The notes: generated by a model not told the origin, from the sequence alone. DNA of 64,000 bases from Meconema thalassinum (GCA_946902985.2 OX336388.2:1501042545-1501106544); one strand, 5' to 3'. Shown: positions 10,050 to 21,371, numbered from the stretch's first letter. Made by a program: numbers and translations.

Positions 10050-10330
10050 GGTTTTGTTCCTTTCCACTACATAAAGTCTCTGTCTGCCAGATTACTTGTT
10101 TGCAGCCATTTTTCTTAAGCCTTTGTTTTACTTTTGCAAGCAGACTTCATTATGCCATTCCACCAGGATGTGTGCTCTTTTCTGTCCTTGCACACAGTTG
10201 TTCCAAGATATGCCTTTGCTACTTCTAATATGGCATCTTTGTATGCTACTTCTAATAGGGCATCTCTGTACCCTGACCACTCTGTTTCAATGGTCTGCAA
10301 TTCTTTACCATCTACTCTATGGAATTTCCC
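10050..10330 (-). pseudogene. LINE ORF2 linker fragment
   Basis: The minus-strand frame includes LLEVAKAYLGTTVCKDRKE, then HTSWWNGIMKSACKSKTKAW. This is the Trp-Trp-Asn pattern typical of the region between endonuclease and RT in RTE-like LINEs. It is only about 60-80 codons, with no flanking domains. Confidence 0.55.
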
Positions 10331-10379
10331 ACCAATGCGAGAACAAAATATTTTTATTATTATTTTTTATTATAACAAC

Positions 10380-12706
10380 TGCCGAGTAGACAAACCCAAC
10401 TATAAAACAAGTCTTATATTGGAGTTCTTAACAGATGAAGGTTATATACCCATAAATAATACATGCATATCAACTTACATAGTGCCAAATGGTGTAAGTA
10501 CCATAGATCTGGTATTTTGTAAAGGAGACATAAAAGTCGTCAATCAAGATGGACTCCGGTCATCGGGCACTGCCCCTATGAAGAAACACATACCAATAGC
10601 TACCACGATCAAAATAGAACATCATAATAGAATCAACAAAGCGCCAACACAAATGAGATTGTCCAGAAAAATAGACTTACCCAAATTAAATAAAAACCTA
10701 CATAAAGTGATTGAAGCAAGAAAGTTAATTCACTGGGAAAAACGCAAGAAGCAGTGGAACTTAGTATGAAACTGATACAAAGTAATACCTTGGAAGTTAA
10801 AAAGAGAAGTGGGTATCCATGGGTTGATCGAATTTGCTATGAGAAAAGAGGAGAAACATTAGCAGCATTACACAGCTAAAGCTACAAAAACAAAACATGA
10901 CCTCAAGGCATATGCTCAAATAAGGAAGGCATACACAAACATAATAAAAAAGAAAGCAGAATATCAAGAAAAAGAAGCACAGAGGATAGCAGAAGAAGCA
11001 AGGGAAAACCCCTTCATTGCCCTAAAAAAAAATGTCACTGATCACACCAAAGGAGCTACCAATGGAAATTTGGGAAAATCATTTTACAGCTGTCCTGAAT
11101 AAACAAAATACAGAAGAAGCTTTTGATAAGGGAAGTAGAGAAGTCATGGTGGAGGGCTGTTTCATATCCAAATATGAAATAAATCATACAATAAAGACAG
11201 CAAAGAACAACAAGGCTCCTGGACCAGACTGTATATCTGCAGAACTTTTAAAAGATTCAATTGAGGTGATGGAAGATTTATGGATGGATCTTTTCAACAA
11301 ATGTATAAGGAAAGGGAATGTACCTGATCAGTGGAGAATGGCAAAAGTGAAAATTTTATACAAAGGTAAAGGTGCGACAGACTGCCCGGACTCATACAGA
11401 GGCATGAGCCTTGGAAAATGCGTTATACTAAATTTTCTCTAAAATACTCAGACAAACTCGACTCAGAGACAGAGGAATATATCCCAAACTGTCAATTGGG
11501 TTTCAGGAAGGTACTAGGTACTATTCAGGCGATAATGGGCTTGATTGACAAAATAGAAGAGTAACTTTGACATCCAGGAAGTAAATACCATGTCGTCTTC
11601 ATTGATTATGTGAAAGCTTTCGACCTCATAAATAGAAAACTTCTGATCAAGAAACTAATTGATATGATCGGTCAGGACCATCCTCTCACAATAATAATAG
11701 AAGACATTTTAAGATATAATTTCATTCAAATAGACGGAGTTGATATATCGAACATTATCAAACAAACCAACGGAGTGCTGCAGGGGGATCCAATTAGCCC
11801 AACCTTATTCAATGTCATGACAGCGGATATTACAAGAATCGTCAATGACAATTCATTGCTATTTATGTAAGCAGACGAAATGGCAATAAGTGCAAACAAT
11901 AACACCGACCTTCAAGACATGCCTGACAAACTTCAAACAGAGGAAAATGGATTCCTTATAAATTTGCAGAAAACAATGCTTATGACATTCCTGAAAGGTA
12001 ACCATCAAGTGCAAATATTTTGACATTAATGAATATCCCACTAAAGGCAGTTAATCACTTCAAGTACCTGGGAATAACTCTACAAACTATGCTAATGTCA
12101 TTTAATATGCACGTGCAGGAGAGAACATCAGTGGCAACAAGAGCAATGTACAACCTCCCAAACCTTACCCAGCTATCGGTACAAACTGCAATGGTTTTAT
12201 TCAGATCAGTTAAAATGCCGATTGTCTGCTACGGAATGGAGATCTTATGGGGGAAATTAAAAATTAATGATATTGCAAGGATGAAAAGGCAAAGGCAAGA
12301 TTCTTCAAGAAAGTAATGGGAGTAGGGTGCACTGCCCCTTCTAGATTAGCATATGAACTGCTGAGAGAGACAAGATATATGTCTAAGTAGATTGCTTCCA
12401 TCTACCGTTCCATACCAAGAAGTAATAAGGAGGAGATGCAGGTAACAACAGGACATTGATCCAGCTTTCTACAGCGCTTCTGCGATGACTGACATAAATT
12501 GGATGAAAGAAAACCAAGTGCAAAGACATGTCAAAACGAGGCTGTATATACATGTGTTTCATCATAAACTATGTACAAACAAAAAATTCCACACTCCTGG
12601 AGAACACTGCATTTGCGAGCTCTGCCAACAAAGGTGTAAATTATATTACATCACAACATGTGGGAAGCGAATGAAGTCCATATCGGAATATAGCAAAGAC
12701 TGAAAT
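10380..12706 (+). pseudogene. Degenerate non-LTR retrotransposon, endonuclease tail to C-terminus
   Basis: The endonuclease end reads VSTIDLVFCKGDIKVVN (near 10495). RT follows: KNNKAPGPDCISAELLK (near 11210), VKILYKGKGATDCPDSYRG (near 11350), the motif A region VKAFDLINRKLL (near 11610), and LQGDPISPTLFNVMTADI (near 11780). Motif C is degraded: a stop followed by ADEMAI near 11872. HFKYLGITL lies near 12055. The C-terminus has a Cys cluster CICELCQQRCKL (near 12610). Many stops and shifts make it long dead. Clade not assigned. Confidence 0.8.
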
Positions 12707-13730
12707 TAAAACAACCTATATGCTCTTTTGAGTGCTTTATATTGTAATAACAAAAGATTACCACACAATGTGCACAGCAGTCTTGATAAAACTCAAAAGC
12801 AACGAAAACAAACAAAGAATACACAGTTGCAAAAAGAAGTTCTCAAAGAACATTAGTTTCTATACTGCCATATTTGAGGTTGTACAGTAGAGCCCGCCAC
12901 TCTCTCTCTCCTCAATGACAGTGTCCATGTATTTTCGAGGGAAGGTGGCCTATCGACCTGATCTGGTAGTCCGTGGTGAAGGTGTAACAGCATGGTGGCC
13001 AGCTGTTATCTTCTTAAAACTGATAGCTTGATGGAGGAAACGATGGATTCTTAAGTACTCCCTTGTGATGTGTCAATGTTGGGAGAGTATGAGTCTTGCA
13101 GAATGAAGCCAGGTTTTAATCTGTCATTGGTAATTGTTTGTTGATGTGTAATATCTTTCCACTCGGTTGCTGGATATTTTTGTGGGAATGAATTTGAAAA
13201 ATGGGACGGAAGTGTGTAAGACGCACTGCTAGCTGGATCGCATCCCTTAGAGAAAACAGTGAGCGCGCAGTGTTGGAGATTGGTACTATGACGCACTGCC
13301 GGCCATGAGGAATGTATATCACATATGGATTACTTCAAGGTTTGGAGGCGCCATTAAGAATATTCCTACAGTAAATCATCTTCAAGTTATTGTTCTTTGG
13401 TGTAAAATATTCATTATATCATATTTGCTGAAAACAATTATGATTTATTAAGAGTCTCTTTTCCAATCTCTGGATAAAAGTGATGGTTACTCCCCGAGTA
13501 ACTTTGATAAACGCTTTCATTCTGAACGGTAAACGCTCATGAGAACTCTGGTGTCAACTGATTGAAACGCAAACCACATGTTCAAAATCTTCTTATCAGT
13601 ATTTAAATGATGATATGCTTTAATAATGAAACATTGTAACTAGTCGGCAAAGCCAGTATTATGTTTCTGCACAATGGCTATTCAGATATTAACCCACATT
13701 GCGGTAATGCAGTGATCAATATAATATATG
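12707..13730. other. Unassigned non-coding sequence
   Basis: I see no recognisable protein, RNA gene or repeat structure here. Short frames on either strand have no family features. Confidence 0.5.
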
Positions 13731-14479
13731 AACCCGCGCAACGAATAAGGGACTCCGCGCCACCTTGGTCTGTTTTGAGATTATGATGGAAATAAGTACC
13801 TGGTCGCATGTAGCATGAAATGACGTGTTAAACGTGCACACAAGTGCCTCCTATGGATAGATATTTGCAATTGAAATACCACGTGCGTGGAAGGAGGACT
13901 CGGGTATTCCAAGATGGAGGGCGTCAGGAAGTTGAAGATCTCTGTCAGCTAGCAAATGTGACAATATCGGCTGTACGCATAAATGGAGCATGCAAAAGTG
14001 AAAGGATTTTAATAGAAAGATGTTGAAGCATATGAAAATCATCATGGACGTCAAATTCCAGAAAAAATACAACCAAAAGAGGTGAGTAGAAAAAGGACCT
14101 CCTTGTTTTCACCTGGGTGTCTGCATGCCGAAATGTGTTATTAATAGGTCTCAATTTGGCAATGAGACATTTGAATATATCCCTGTTGATAATGTAGAGA
14201 GTAAGTTGTTTTATTTAGGGACTTCGGGGCATCGTTGTCATCAGCCTCCTGTACTCGAGTGTGTGAGCTGTCTTATAACCTGCGCTATTATGGTGATTGC
14301 TAGGGTATGTACGTGTTTGCGGGGCTAGAATTTGTATGAATGTGAATTTGGCATGTTAGGTAGGCTATCATCCCGATATTTGTTTGGAGTAGAAATGGGA
14401 AACTATGGAAGACCATTTTTAAGATAGACAAGGGAGGTGCCTGGAATCTACTCCTTGGTTATCCTCACAATTTTAAGTG

Positions 14480-14612
14480 TACTTAGTTCCAACACTCATA
14501 CCAGGATTTAAATTCTAGATAGCAAACCCGGGGATCTAACTCGAATCTTCTAAAAGAAGGGCAGTTATTACACTTGCCCCTAAACCACTCACAGCTACTG
14601 TAGAGAATAAGT
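14480..14612 (-). repeat. Possible tRNA-derived SINE head
   Basis: On the minus strand GTGGTTTAGGGGCAAG resembles a pol III A box and AGATTCGAGTTAGATCC resembles a B box. CCTGGTATGAGTGTTGG follows and resembles sequence in the neighbouring plus-strand piece at 14765. Short and diverged. Confidence 0.4.
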
Positions 14613-14764
14613 GGCTTGTAATGTCTTGGCATGATAGATTTTATGATAATCGATGTCCTCTTTGCCATAAGGATGAAATTAACCTCATCAGGGGGAAGAC
14701 ACCATAGTACAACCTTGTCCCCTGAAATCCTAATTTATATACATTTAGTGTAATATCCTCATTT

Positions 14765-14935
14765 CTGTGAGACCAGCACCGTAGGTTCCAGGTTCGATCC
14801 CCAGCTCTACGATGGAGGATCTTTAATGCTGGTATGAGAGTTGGAGCGCATGGACGCAGGTAGCCAAGGGGTGCTAAAAGTGCTAGTGCACACGCATCCA
14901 TCACCTCCTCACCTTTCAACGCACTCTAAACGTTG
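14765..14935 (+). repeat. Possible tRNA-derived SINE fragment
   Basis: CAGGTTCGATCCCCAGCTC resembles a tRNA B box. It is followed by GCTGGTATGAGAGTTGG, shared in diverged form with the element at 14480-14612. No clear A box or tail. Confidence 0.4.
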
Positions 14936-15344
14936 TTGGGGAATAATCAAGAGAATGTTTTAAAATATTCGAAACACATGTTCTTTTAGAGATCCAAGTC
15001 TGTGTTTGCAGCCCAGTAACGTTCTGTGTGTAGACGTGTGAATGAGACCCTCTGCAAGATGTATCTTTTCACATCATTCGGTGTTGTCATCAGTTTCATT
15101 TTGCCACTCTTATAAGGAAGACGTCATTTGAATGTGATAACCTGTTGAAATCCCGCCTAGCTCACTATCTGATGTACGAATGACTCACTGTTTCCAAAAT
15201 ATCTTTGTCAATCTTCACTCTTCCTAAACCATGTCAGTAATATGATTGTGTTTCTTCCCACCCAAAAGAGAAAAACCACTATAGGATTGTTACAATAGGT
15301 CTGGAAAAGAAAGGGAACTACATTTTAGTTGTTCCCCAAGAGTA

Positions 15345-15846
15345 ACTTGAGCATCCTCTCCGCAACCCTTGGTAGCATGCTGAGCTTCTACGCCCAAGAT
15401 CGCGGGTTCAAACCCGGCCGAAGTTGTGGGATTTTTAAGAGCGTTAAAAGTCCCTCAGATGTCCTTATTCGTAGGGGAAATAAAGCCGGCGGTCTCATGT
15501 CATAGATTTGTGGCATGTAAAAAAAACTTCCACTAATTACAATTGTGTGAAGACAAATTTGTAGATTAGTTTTGATTGACGCGCTGTAGTTCCAACGTTC
15601 GTAGCCAGGTGCCGGTTGCAGTGGCATCTAATTGCCAAGTTTGCGGCTAGGTGTCGTTGACAGTACCATTTGGTAGCAAAAGTACGAACTACTTGAAATT
15701 GATCGTCTGCAGTCCTTACTTGAATTAAAACAGATAACACACGCTAATACAGCCATCACGATTAACACCAGTTATCAGACAGATTCTACACACACCCAAA
15801 GTACACGGGGCAACATGACCATGTTGTCACAGCCCCTAAACTGAGG
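15345..15846 (+). repeat. SINE family B, near full length
   Basis: The tRNA-like head has TGGTAGCATGCTGAG (A box region) and CGGGTTCAAACCCGG (B box). The body and the 3' tail (CAACATGACCATGTTGTCAC, then AGCCCCTAAA) match the minus-strand copy at 22016-22512 along the whole length. About 500 bp, long for a SINE. The 3' tail resembles that of SINE family A, suggesting a common LINE partner. Confidence 0.82.
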
Positions 15847-15864
15847 AACCAACCAAGCAGTGTT

Positions 15865-16126
15865 TTGTCCGCCTCGTTCTGTAGTGGCTAGCATTCTTGG
15901 CTGTCACCGTGGAGGTCCGAGTTCGATTCCCGGCTCTGTCAAGAAATTTAATTCTGGTCTGAGGGCTGAAACGGAGTACACTAAACCTCTTGAGGCAGAA
16001 TTGAGAAGAGACGGGTTCAATTCCCATCCCAGTCATCCTGAACGTGGTTTTCCGCGACTTTCCTCTTCTACTCCAGGAAAATGCTTGGATGGTACCTAAC
16101 TTAGGCCACGGTCGCTTCCTACCCAC
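15865..16126 (+). repeat. SINE family A, 5' part (split by nested insertions)
   Basis: The head contains GTAGTGGCTAGCATTCTTGG (A box) and GGTCCGAGTTCGATTCCCGG (B box). The body carries TACTCCAGGAAAATGCTTGG and GGCCACGGTCGCTTCC, also found at 25388-25845. It stops at CCAC (16123-16126), the target duplication of the LTR element that follows, and resumes at 20655. Confidence 0.82.
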
Positions 16127-16608
16127 TTTAATGTTACTCGTTTCAGGGGGTGGTGGTAATTGATTATCTTAAGGGAGATCCAATTTGTAACATTTCATTT
16201 TCATATCATTTATTACCATATCATTTAATATCATATCCTATTCTTATCGTCCATCCAAACACATAACAATCATCAGACCTGTAACACAACATTACCACAC
16301 TGTACCCTTTGCTTTCTATCATTCCTCATTATCTTTCTTTCAACCAAGCTGATCAAAACTTCAATAATAATCTACTCGGAATTAACAATATCTTATAAAA
16401 ACCAAGAAGAATCTATATGAAAAAACAAAACAGCATCATAAAAAGAATATAAAATACAGATGTGTAACTATGATTCATGGCCCTCTTCTCCTTTACTGGT
16501 GAACTATTGCAAGGAACTCGAAGCTCAGCGCTAAGGCCCTACGATAGCCACCAGCAAAGAGTAGCCATGATCCTAACCTACAAAATCTAAGTAAAATGTA
16601 CTGTGACA
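16127..16608 (-). repeat. LTR (3') of the Gypsy-like element
   Basis: 482 bp, starting TGTCACAGTACATTTTAC on the minus strand. High similarity to 18231-18711 over its length. The last dozen bases are the least conserved. Confidence 0.82.
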
Positions 16609-17009
16609 ATTCGCCCTCCAATATATGTAATTCTCGCGTGTGAAACACGTGAGAATCACATGTATAAAAAAAACACTATACAAATGAAAATGATACACGT
16701 CACACATACACAGTAAGAAAATATCACATACAAAATAAAATAACTTATCAACTATTATCCTTTTCAGAAGATCCATAAGCACACAGTATTAACAAACATA
16801 CTAACTAAACAGTAACCTTCACTCGAATATTGTCATATTTCGCTGACTTAGTACCAGAATAGCGTATCTTGATAGGGTTACCATTGTAGATACGCTTTTT
16901 TGGTCCTAAGCCAGCGTTTGTCAACACTTATACCGGAACAAACACCTCTAGCAAACATAACACTCAGGAGCAGATGACCTCGTAGTTCCGCCCCTTAAAA
17001 CAACAATAA

Positions 17010-18040
17010 CTAACTAACTAACATAACACTATCATCTTCCGTTGACTCTACAGAAATATAAAGTTCTACATTAAACCTCTCATATCCATCTTCATTCTCA
17101 GCAATACCATCTTCTTCCTCATTCTTCCACTTTTCGTTCTTCCTATTCATCTGTTCCTCCTTCTTCTCCATTCTTCTTTCTTCCTCTGCCTTCCATCTCA
17201 TCTTTTTCTTCATCCGCCATGTCATTCCGTACCTTGTACTCCTCATCTTCTATCTCCACCGTTCCTGTCTCCTTCCCTTCCTCATTTTTCTCCTCTTCTT
17301 TCTTGTCTGTCTCATACTATTCAACAACTCCTTTTCCTTCATCTTACATCTCATTTTTTTCTTCATCCACCATATCATTCCGTACCTTGTGTTCCTCATC
17401 TTACATCTCCACCGTTTCTCTCTCCTTCCATTCTTCATTTTTGTCCTCTTCTTTCTTGTCTGTATCATACTGTCCTCATGACCAACCTCATCTGCTTCTC
17501 CTTTCTCTCCTTCAGTTTCTCCCATATCGCTTACTTTCTTACGTTCTTCCATTTCACCTTCTCCCTTATCCGTTTCTCCTTTCTCTTCTACCTTCTCCTT
17601 TCTTTCACCTCCTTCCTCTCCTTCAGTTTTTTTCATATCACCTGCTTTCTCACGCCCTCCACATCTCTGATAATTTTTCTGCATCCCCACGTCTTGTCGA
17701 ACTTGATGGTCTTCCAACCCTTCTATTTCAGTCACTCCAGCATCACATACTTCACACTTTTCATCCACTTCTTCCTCCTCTCCAGCCACACTCATAGACT
17801 CTACGTTGTTATTCATTGCTTCCTTCACCGACTCTGCTTGTTTGTTCCATGATTCTGTTAGGGCCTCTACTTTATTGTCCATAGATTCTATAGATTATTT
17901 TACTGACTCTATTTTATCTATGAATACTTCTTTCACTGATTCTATCTGCTCTTCTATTTTCTTGTTCCATGATTCTGCTACCTCGTCTAATTTCTCCATG
18001 AGTATTCGTACCAACATATGCTCCATATTCTCCTTCTGTG
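17010..18040 (-). pseudogene. Gag-like coiled-coil protein, low complexity
   Basis: The minus strand begins near 18030 with MLVRILMEKLDEVAESWNKK, then repeated motifs of the type ESWNKQAESVKEAMNNNVES (one stop near 17890). An acidic and charged tail rich in Lys, Glu and Arg continues past 17250. The N-terminal heptad-like repeats resemble the leader of some insect Gypsy Gag proteins, but no zinc knuckle or protease is seen. A tandem duplication of about 147 bp covers roughly 17200-17490. The Ser/Phe-rich frames on the plus strand are its antisense shadow. Confidence 0.5.
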
Positions 18041-18059
18041 TCTCATTGGTGCGTTATAT

Positions 18060-18183
18060 TATAAGAATTCCCTTTTTCATGCTCGTATCCCTCTTTCGAG
18101 CCTCACGTTGTAGCATCATATGTAAGAATTCCCTTTTTCCTGCTCATATCCCTCTTTCGAGCCTCACGTTGTAGCGTCATATG
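18060..18183. repeat. 61-bp tandem repeat in the element's 5' leader
   Basis: Two units carry AAGAATTCCCTTTTTCCTGC, then CCCTCTTTCGAGCCTCACG and end TCATATGT. A degenerate third unit (18184-18235) runs into the LTR. It lies between LTR and gag, where a packaging or leader region would be. Confidence 0.8.
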
Positions 18184-18230
18184 TAATTTTACTTACTTCC
18201 CTTTATCGAGCTCCACATTGAGGCGCAATA

Positions 18231-18711
18231 TGTAAAGTTTCTTGTTTCGGGGGTGGTGGTTATTGATTACCATAAGGGAGATCCAATTTGTAACATTTCA
18301 TTTTCATATCATTTATTACCATATCATTTAATATCATATCCTACTCTTATCATCCATCCAAACACATAACAATCATCAGACCTGTAACACAACATTTCCA
18401 CGCGGTACCCTTTGCTTTCTATCATTCCTCATTATCTTTCTTTCAACCAAGCTGATCAAAACTTCAATAATAATCTACTCAGAATTAACAATATCTTATA
18501 AAAACCAAGAAGAATCTATATAAAGAAACAAAACAGCATCATAAAAAGAATATAAAATACAGACGTGTAACTATGATTCATGGCCCTCGTCTCCTTGACT
18601 GGTGAACTATTGCAAGGAACTCGAAGCTCAGCGCTAAGGCCCTACAATAGCCACTAGCAAAGAGTAGCCATGATCCTAACCTACAAAATCGAAGTAAAAT
18701 GTACTGTGGCA
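18231..18711 (-). repeat. LTR (5') of the Gypsy-like element
   Basis: 481 bp, first bases TGCCACAG on the minus strand, last bases CTTTACA. The P element inserted one base beyond its outer end, so the last LTR bases are duplicated at 20647-20654. Confidence 0.82.
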
Positions 18712-18916
18712 CCAAGGCTAGTAAACTACAGAGGTTGCCTCAATATGGATCTCTTAGGCGAGGGGATCGCGGAGGGAAGGGAAAGGACGTGACGTCACAC
18801 GTTTCCTCGTAGCGCGCGAGGCGCGTGATATGCAAGGAAAGTCAACTTTTCCACACATTATATTGTATGGATTGCAGTGGTTTAAACACGTGTTTTAAGC
18901 CCTTTTGTTTATAATC

Positions 18917-19172
18917 ATGCCAGGCCAAAGATGTGCTGTGGCAGTTTGTCACAGTTATTATAAAGTTGGAAATGACATGTCGTGTTTCACGATACCTAAA
19001 GACGCATGCCTTCGCAATCAGTGGATTGCTGCATGTAAGCGAAAAGATCATTGCAACCCTCAAACAAGTAGGATATGTTCCCTCCACTTTAAGAGTGAAG
19101 ACTTTGAATTAGAATTCAGGGCCGAATTGCTTAATATAAAGCCAAGATTTCCAAGGAATCTAAAACCAAATG
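18917..19172 (+). CDS. P-element transposase exon 1: THAP zinc-finger domain
   Basis: The frame starts MPGQRCAVAVCHSYYK. The THAP C2CH signature is visible: Cys pair CAVAVC near residues 6-11, then Trp in NQWIAACKRK, then ICSLHFKSEDF with the final Cys and His. The family's proline segment is IKPRFP near residue 78. THAP domains bind the transposon ends. The open frame runs into TGGTAAGTGA, a strong splice donor at 19173, so this is an exon, as in P elements and THAP9. I chose the ATG at 18917 because the preceding in-frame codons have no Met. Confidence 0.9.
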
Positions 19173-19559
19173 GTAAGTGAGCCCAGCTGGCCTACTCTTA
19201 AGTTTTAATGACCTGCTAGGATGATTTTAAAACTGTTAATATTTTTGAAATATTTCGTACATGGTATCAGGGGCGTATATACATTTTAGAGGGGGCGGGG
19301 CTGACTATCGTGGAAAATTGTGAGTGCTTAATGAATTTTCTATTATAGCCTATGGAGTATGAATGGAAAATATCTAAATGGGCTACTTGTCAATTCATTA
19401 AGCAGAAAGGTAAACACTCATTTTCTTTTACAAATTGATTAATTATTTCTTAAAAGTAGGCTACTGCGAAATACATTGTATGTTGTACCCAAGTTGGCTT
19501 TATCGCGGGGCGGGGATCTGGAGCCCCCTCAGCTCCAGATATACGCCTTATATACGCGC

Positions 19560-20444
19560 ATGCATGGTATTTTGATTTTGGACAAGACGGAACATTTCAT
19601 GAGTAATTCTCTTTGCATTGGTAAAAATTCTTTGCAAATATTCCAGAAAGCAGTCATCATTTCAATAAAATCCCTTCGACTTCTGTCCAGAGATATGGCC
19701 CGTAGGCATAATACAAAGTATATTCTCACACATTGGCTAAATCAAGATATAATGGAAAACCTCTTTTCACAATTGCGAACCCGTGGTGGCTTACGCGATC
19801 ATCTTTCTCCCCTTGGCTGCATTTACAGACTGAGGATGATTATTTTAGGAAAAGATCCAGGAGTTGTTCAAAAGCAAACAAACACTGCTGATCCAGATTC
19901 AGATGAATATGTAGTTGCTAAAGCACTAATAAACAAATCTGGCATAGTGTCTGAATCAAGTAACGTGCTTCCAGAACCAACCTTAGGGAGCAATGTGCAA
20001 CCAGAGTTCTTCATTGCCAATATCATGGAACAAAGTGAGGAGGATGGCAAGGCTTATGTTGCAGGTTATGTAGCCCACAAGTTCCAAGATAAATTTCCAC
20101 AACTTGGGAACTTAACCTATGGAATGCAAACTCAACACGATTATGCATTACCAACCTGGATTAAACACTTGTCATACAGTGATATGACCGATCCCTCAGA
20201 AACTTGGCTAAACCAGTTCCGGCACATTTCAGCAAAATTCATCACATTTCACGGAAAATACGGATTTCAACGAGGCAGGAACGTTCTAAGAAGAACGACA
20301 GATTTTGTGTCGAGAGAAGTTCCTGACGTACCGTCTGCATCTTGCATAAGAAGTGGTTATTGGAAGTCACTAACACCAACGATACTGCTACCGAGTCTAG
20401 GCGAATTTCCTAGAAATTCAAGAAGATCACAACATAAAATGTAA
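19560..20444 (+). pseudogene. P-element transposase C-terminal part
   Basis: Recognisable from about ILILDKTEHFMSNSL onward. The characteristic block HWLNQDIMENLFSQLRTRGG followed by PLGCIYRLRMIILGK matches the C-terminal region of P transposases and THAP9. A second conserved segment is KAYVAGYVAHKFQDKFPQLG. The frame 19476-20444 is open, but its first 25-30 codons lie in unrelated sequence. There is no GTP-binding or core catalytic segment between the THAP exon and this piece. 19266-19548 looks like a small inserted element with GGGGCGTATAT-type inverted ends. Confidence 0.85.
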
Positions 20445-20654
20445 GTAGGCTACATTCAGTTATTTTATCACCCATTTACCAATAATTTCGTGAGAAAAAA
20501 ACTGTTCTTTGCGTACTCAACAGCTGATGTTGACAGTTTCGTTACGTTCCCCACATGGCGCGTTTGGTATCTTGTGACGTCATCCGCCTTGTGAGCGCTG
20601 ATTGGTGAGTGAAAATTGAGGCAACCTCTGTAGTTTATAAGCCTTGCTGTGGCA

Positions 20655-20790
20655 CCACATCGTATCTCAGTTACAGATACACACACTAGTACAGGCATCA
20701 CAGTGACACAGGCTATCAGACAAATTTTACACATTCCAAAATACTTGGGGCTACATGACCACAATGTCCAAAGCTTCTAAAAGAATCAAC
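20655..20790 (+). repeat. SINE family A, 3' part (continuation of 15865-16126)
   Basis: Starts with the second CCAC copy and continues CAGTTACAGATACACACAC through TACTTGGGGCTACATGACC to AGCTTCTAAAAG. This is the same tail type as the other SINEs in the window. Joined across the insertions it makes one SINE of about 400 bp. Confidence 0.8.
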
Positions 20791-21371
20791 AACAACTTCA
20801 ACAACAAAGATCAGTGTGTGTATTAATATAGCTATTACCGTCCGTTCAGTGGAATAAGGACTCCAGTCACAAGAAATACATGCTGTTAACGATTTGACTC
20901 TGAGACAACAAAACCTGTTACGGGGGGTCCTTCTTCCTATTTTATAGACAAAGATATGCCTATATCTATGTTCAGTGATCACTGAAACACCACACAAGTA
21001 AACTACAATGTTTATATGGTAGTAGGGACCATTCATATAAAATTTGGACGAAATTCACGCAATAGCGCGCTTTCAAACAACAAAAACGTAGTTTACACAA
21101 AACTACAAAAATGGCGCGGAGTCCCTTATTCGTTGCGCGGGTTTATATAACGATTTTTATATATGGGAACTGGGCCAGCCTTTCATAGGAATTCCCGTTA
21201 CTGTCAAGTAGGCGTATTCATAACTAATTTAAAACTCAATTCCACGCAGGAACATTATCGAAAAAATCAAATTATTAATGGAGGTTAAAAAATTACTTCC
21301 ATATTATTATCGGCACGTGAAAATATGTAGGCCTGACTGTCTTGTACTCTAAATATCTGTTGTTGTAATGG
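20791..21371. other. Unassigned sequence including the right end of the 32-bp inverted repeat
   Basis: No coding signal. A short palindromic segment (GTAGTTTACACAAAACTAC near 21089) precedes the inverted repeat at 21112. Otherwise I see nothing recognisable. Confidence 0.5.

Larger units (their letters stand above)
16127..18711 (-). mobile_element. Gypsy-like LTR retrotransposon, short or non-autonomous
   Basis: Two direct repeats of about 480 bp flank 1.6 kb. On the minus strand the LTRs begin TGTCACAG or TGCCACAG, and the purine-rich GGAGGGCGAAT precedes the 3' LTR. CCAC flanks the element at 16123-16126. The other flank is displaced by the P insertion and found at 20655-20658. A 4-bp duplication fits Gypsy. 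The only coding signal is a gag-like coiled-coil frame. No pol is present, so it needed enzymes from another element or is a deletion derivative. Confidence 0.82.
18713..20646 (+). mobile_element. P-superfamily DNA transposon, internally deleted
   Basis: The terminal inverted repeats are 32 bp with two mismatches (start CAAGGCTAGTAAACTACAG, end TTTATAAGCCTTG). CTGTGGCAC directly flanks both ends (18704-18712, 20647-20655), consistent with the 8-bp duplication of P elements plus one chance base. The gene inside has a THAP DNA-binding exon and a C-terminal transposase piece, but the central catalytic part is absent. Both subterminal regions carry the palindrome TGACGTCA. Length 1.93 kb against about 3 kb for Drosophila P. 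Confidence 0.93.
13731..21143. mobile_element. 7.4-kb block bounded by perfect 32-bp inverted repeats
   Basis: AACCCGCGCAACGAATAAGG plus twelve more bases at 13731-13762 is the exact inverse complement of 21112-21143. The flanks are AT-rich (ATATATG and TATATAACG), so a target duplication is ambiguous. The interior holds SINEs, a Gypsy-like element and a P element, all later insertions. What remains of a core (about 13763-14480 and 20790-21111) shows no transposase. It may be an old non-autonomous DNA transposon, or two inverted copies of a terminal repeat. Confidence 0.5.

Noticed and set aside
10134..10769. 211-codon open frame on plus taken as one gene
   Set aside because: Its first third is antisense to a LINE fragment and its last third is a different LINE's endonuclease tail. 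The frame is a chance fusion.
13844..14026. 60-codon frame as a host or transposase exon
   Set aside because: No splice sites or family motifs strong enough, and it lies within the uncertain 7.4-kb block.
16127..16608. The 480-bp direct repeats as a segmental duplication
   Set aside because: TG-type start, purine tract and a matching 4-bp CCAC duplication make them LTRs.
17219..18174. Ser/Phe-rich open frames on the plus strand
   Set aside because: They are the antisense of a Glu/Lys-rich low-complexity gag-like frame on the minus strand. No domain, and the composition follows from TTC/TCC repeats.
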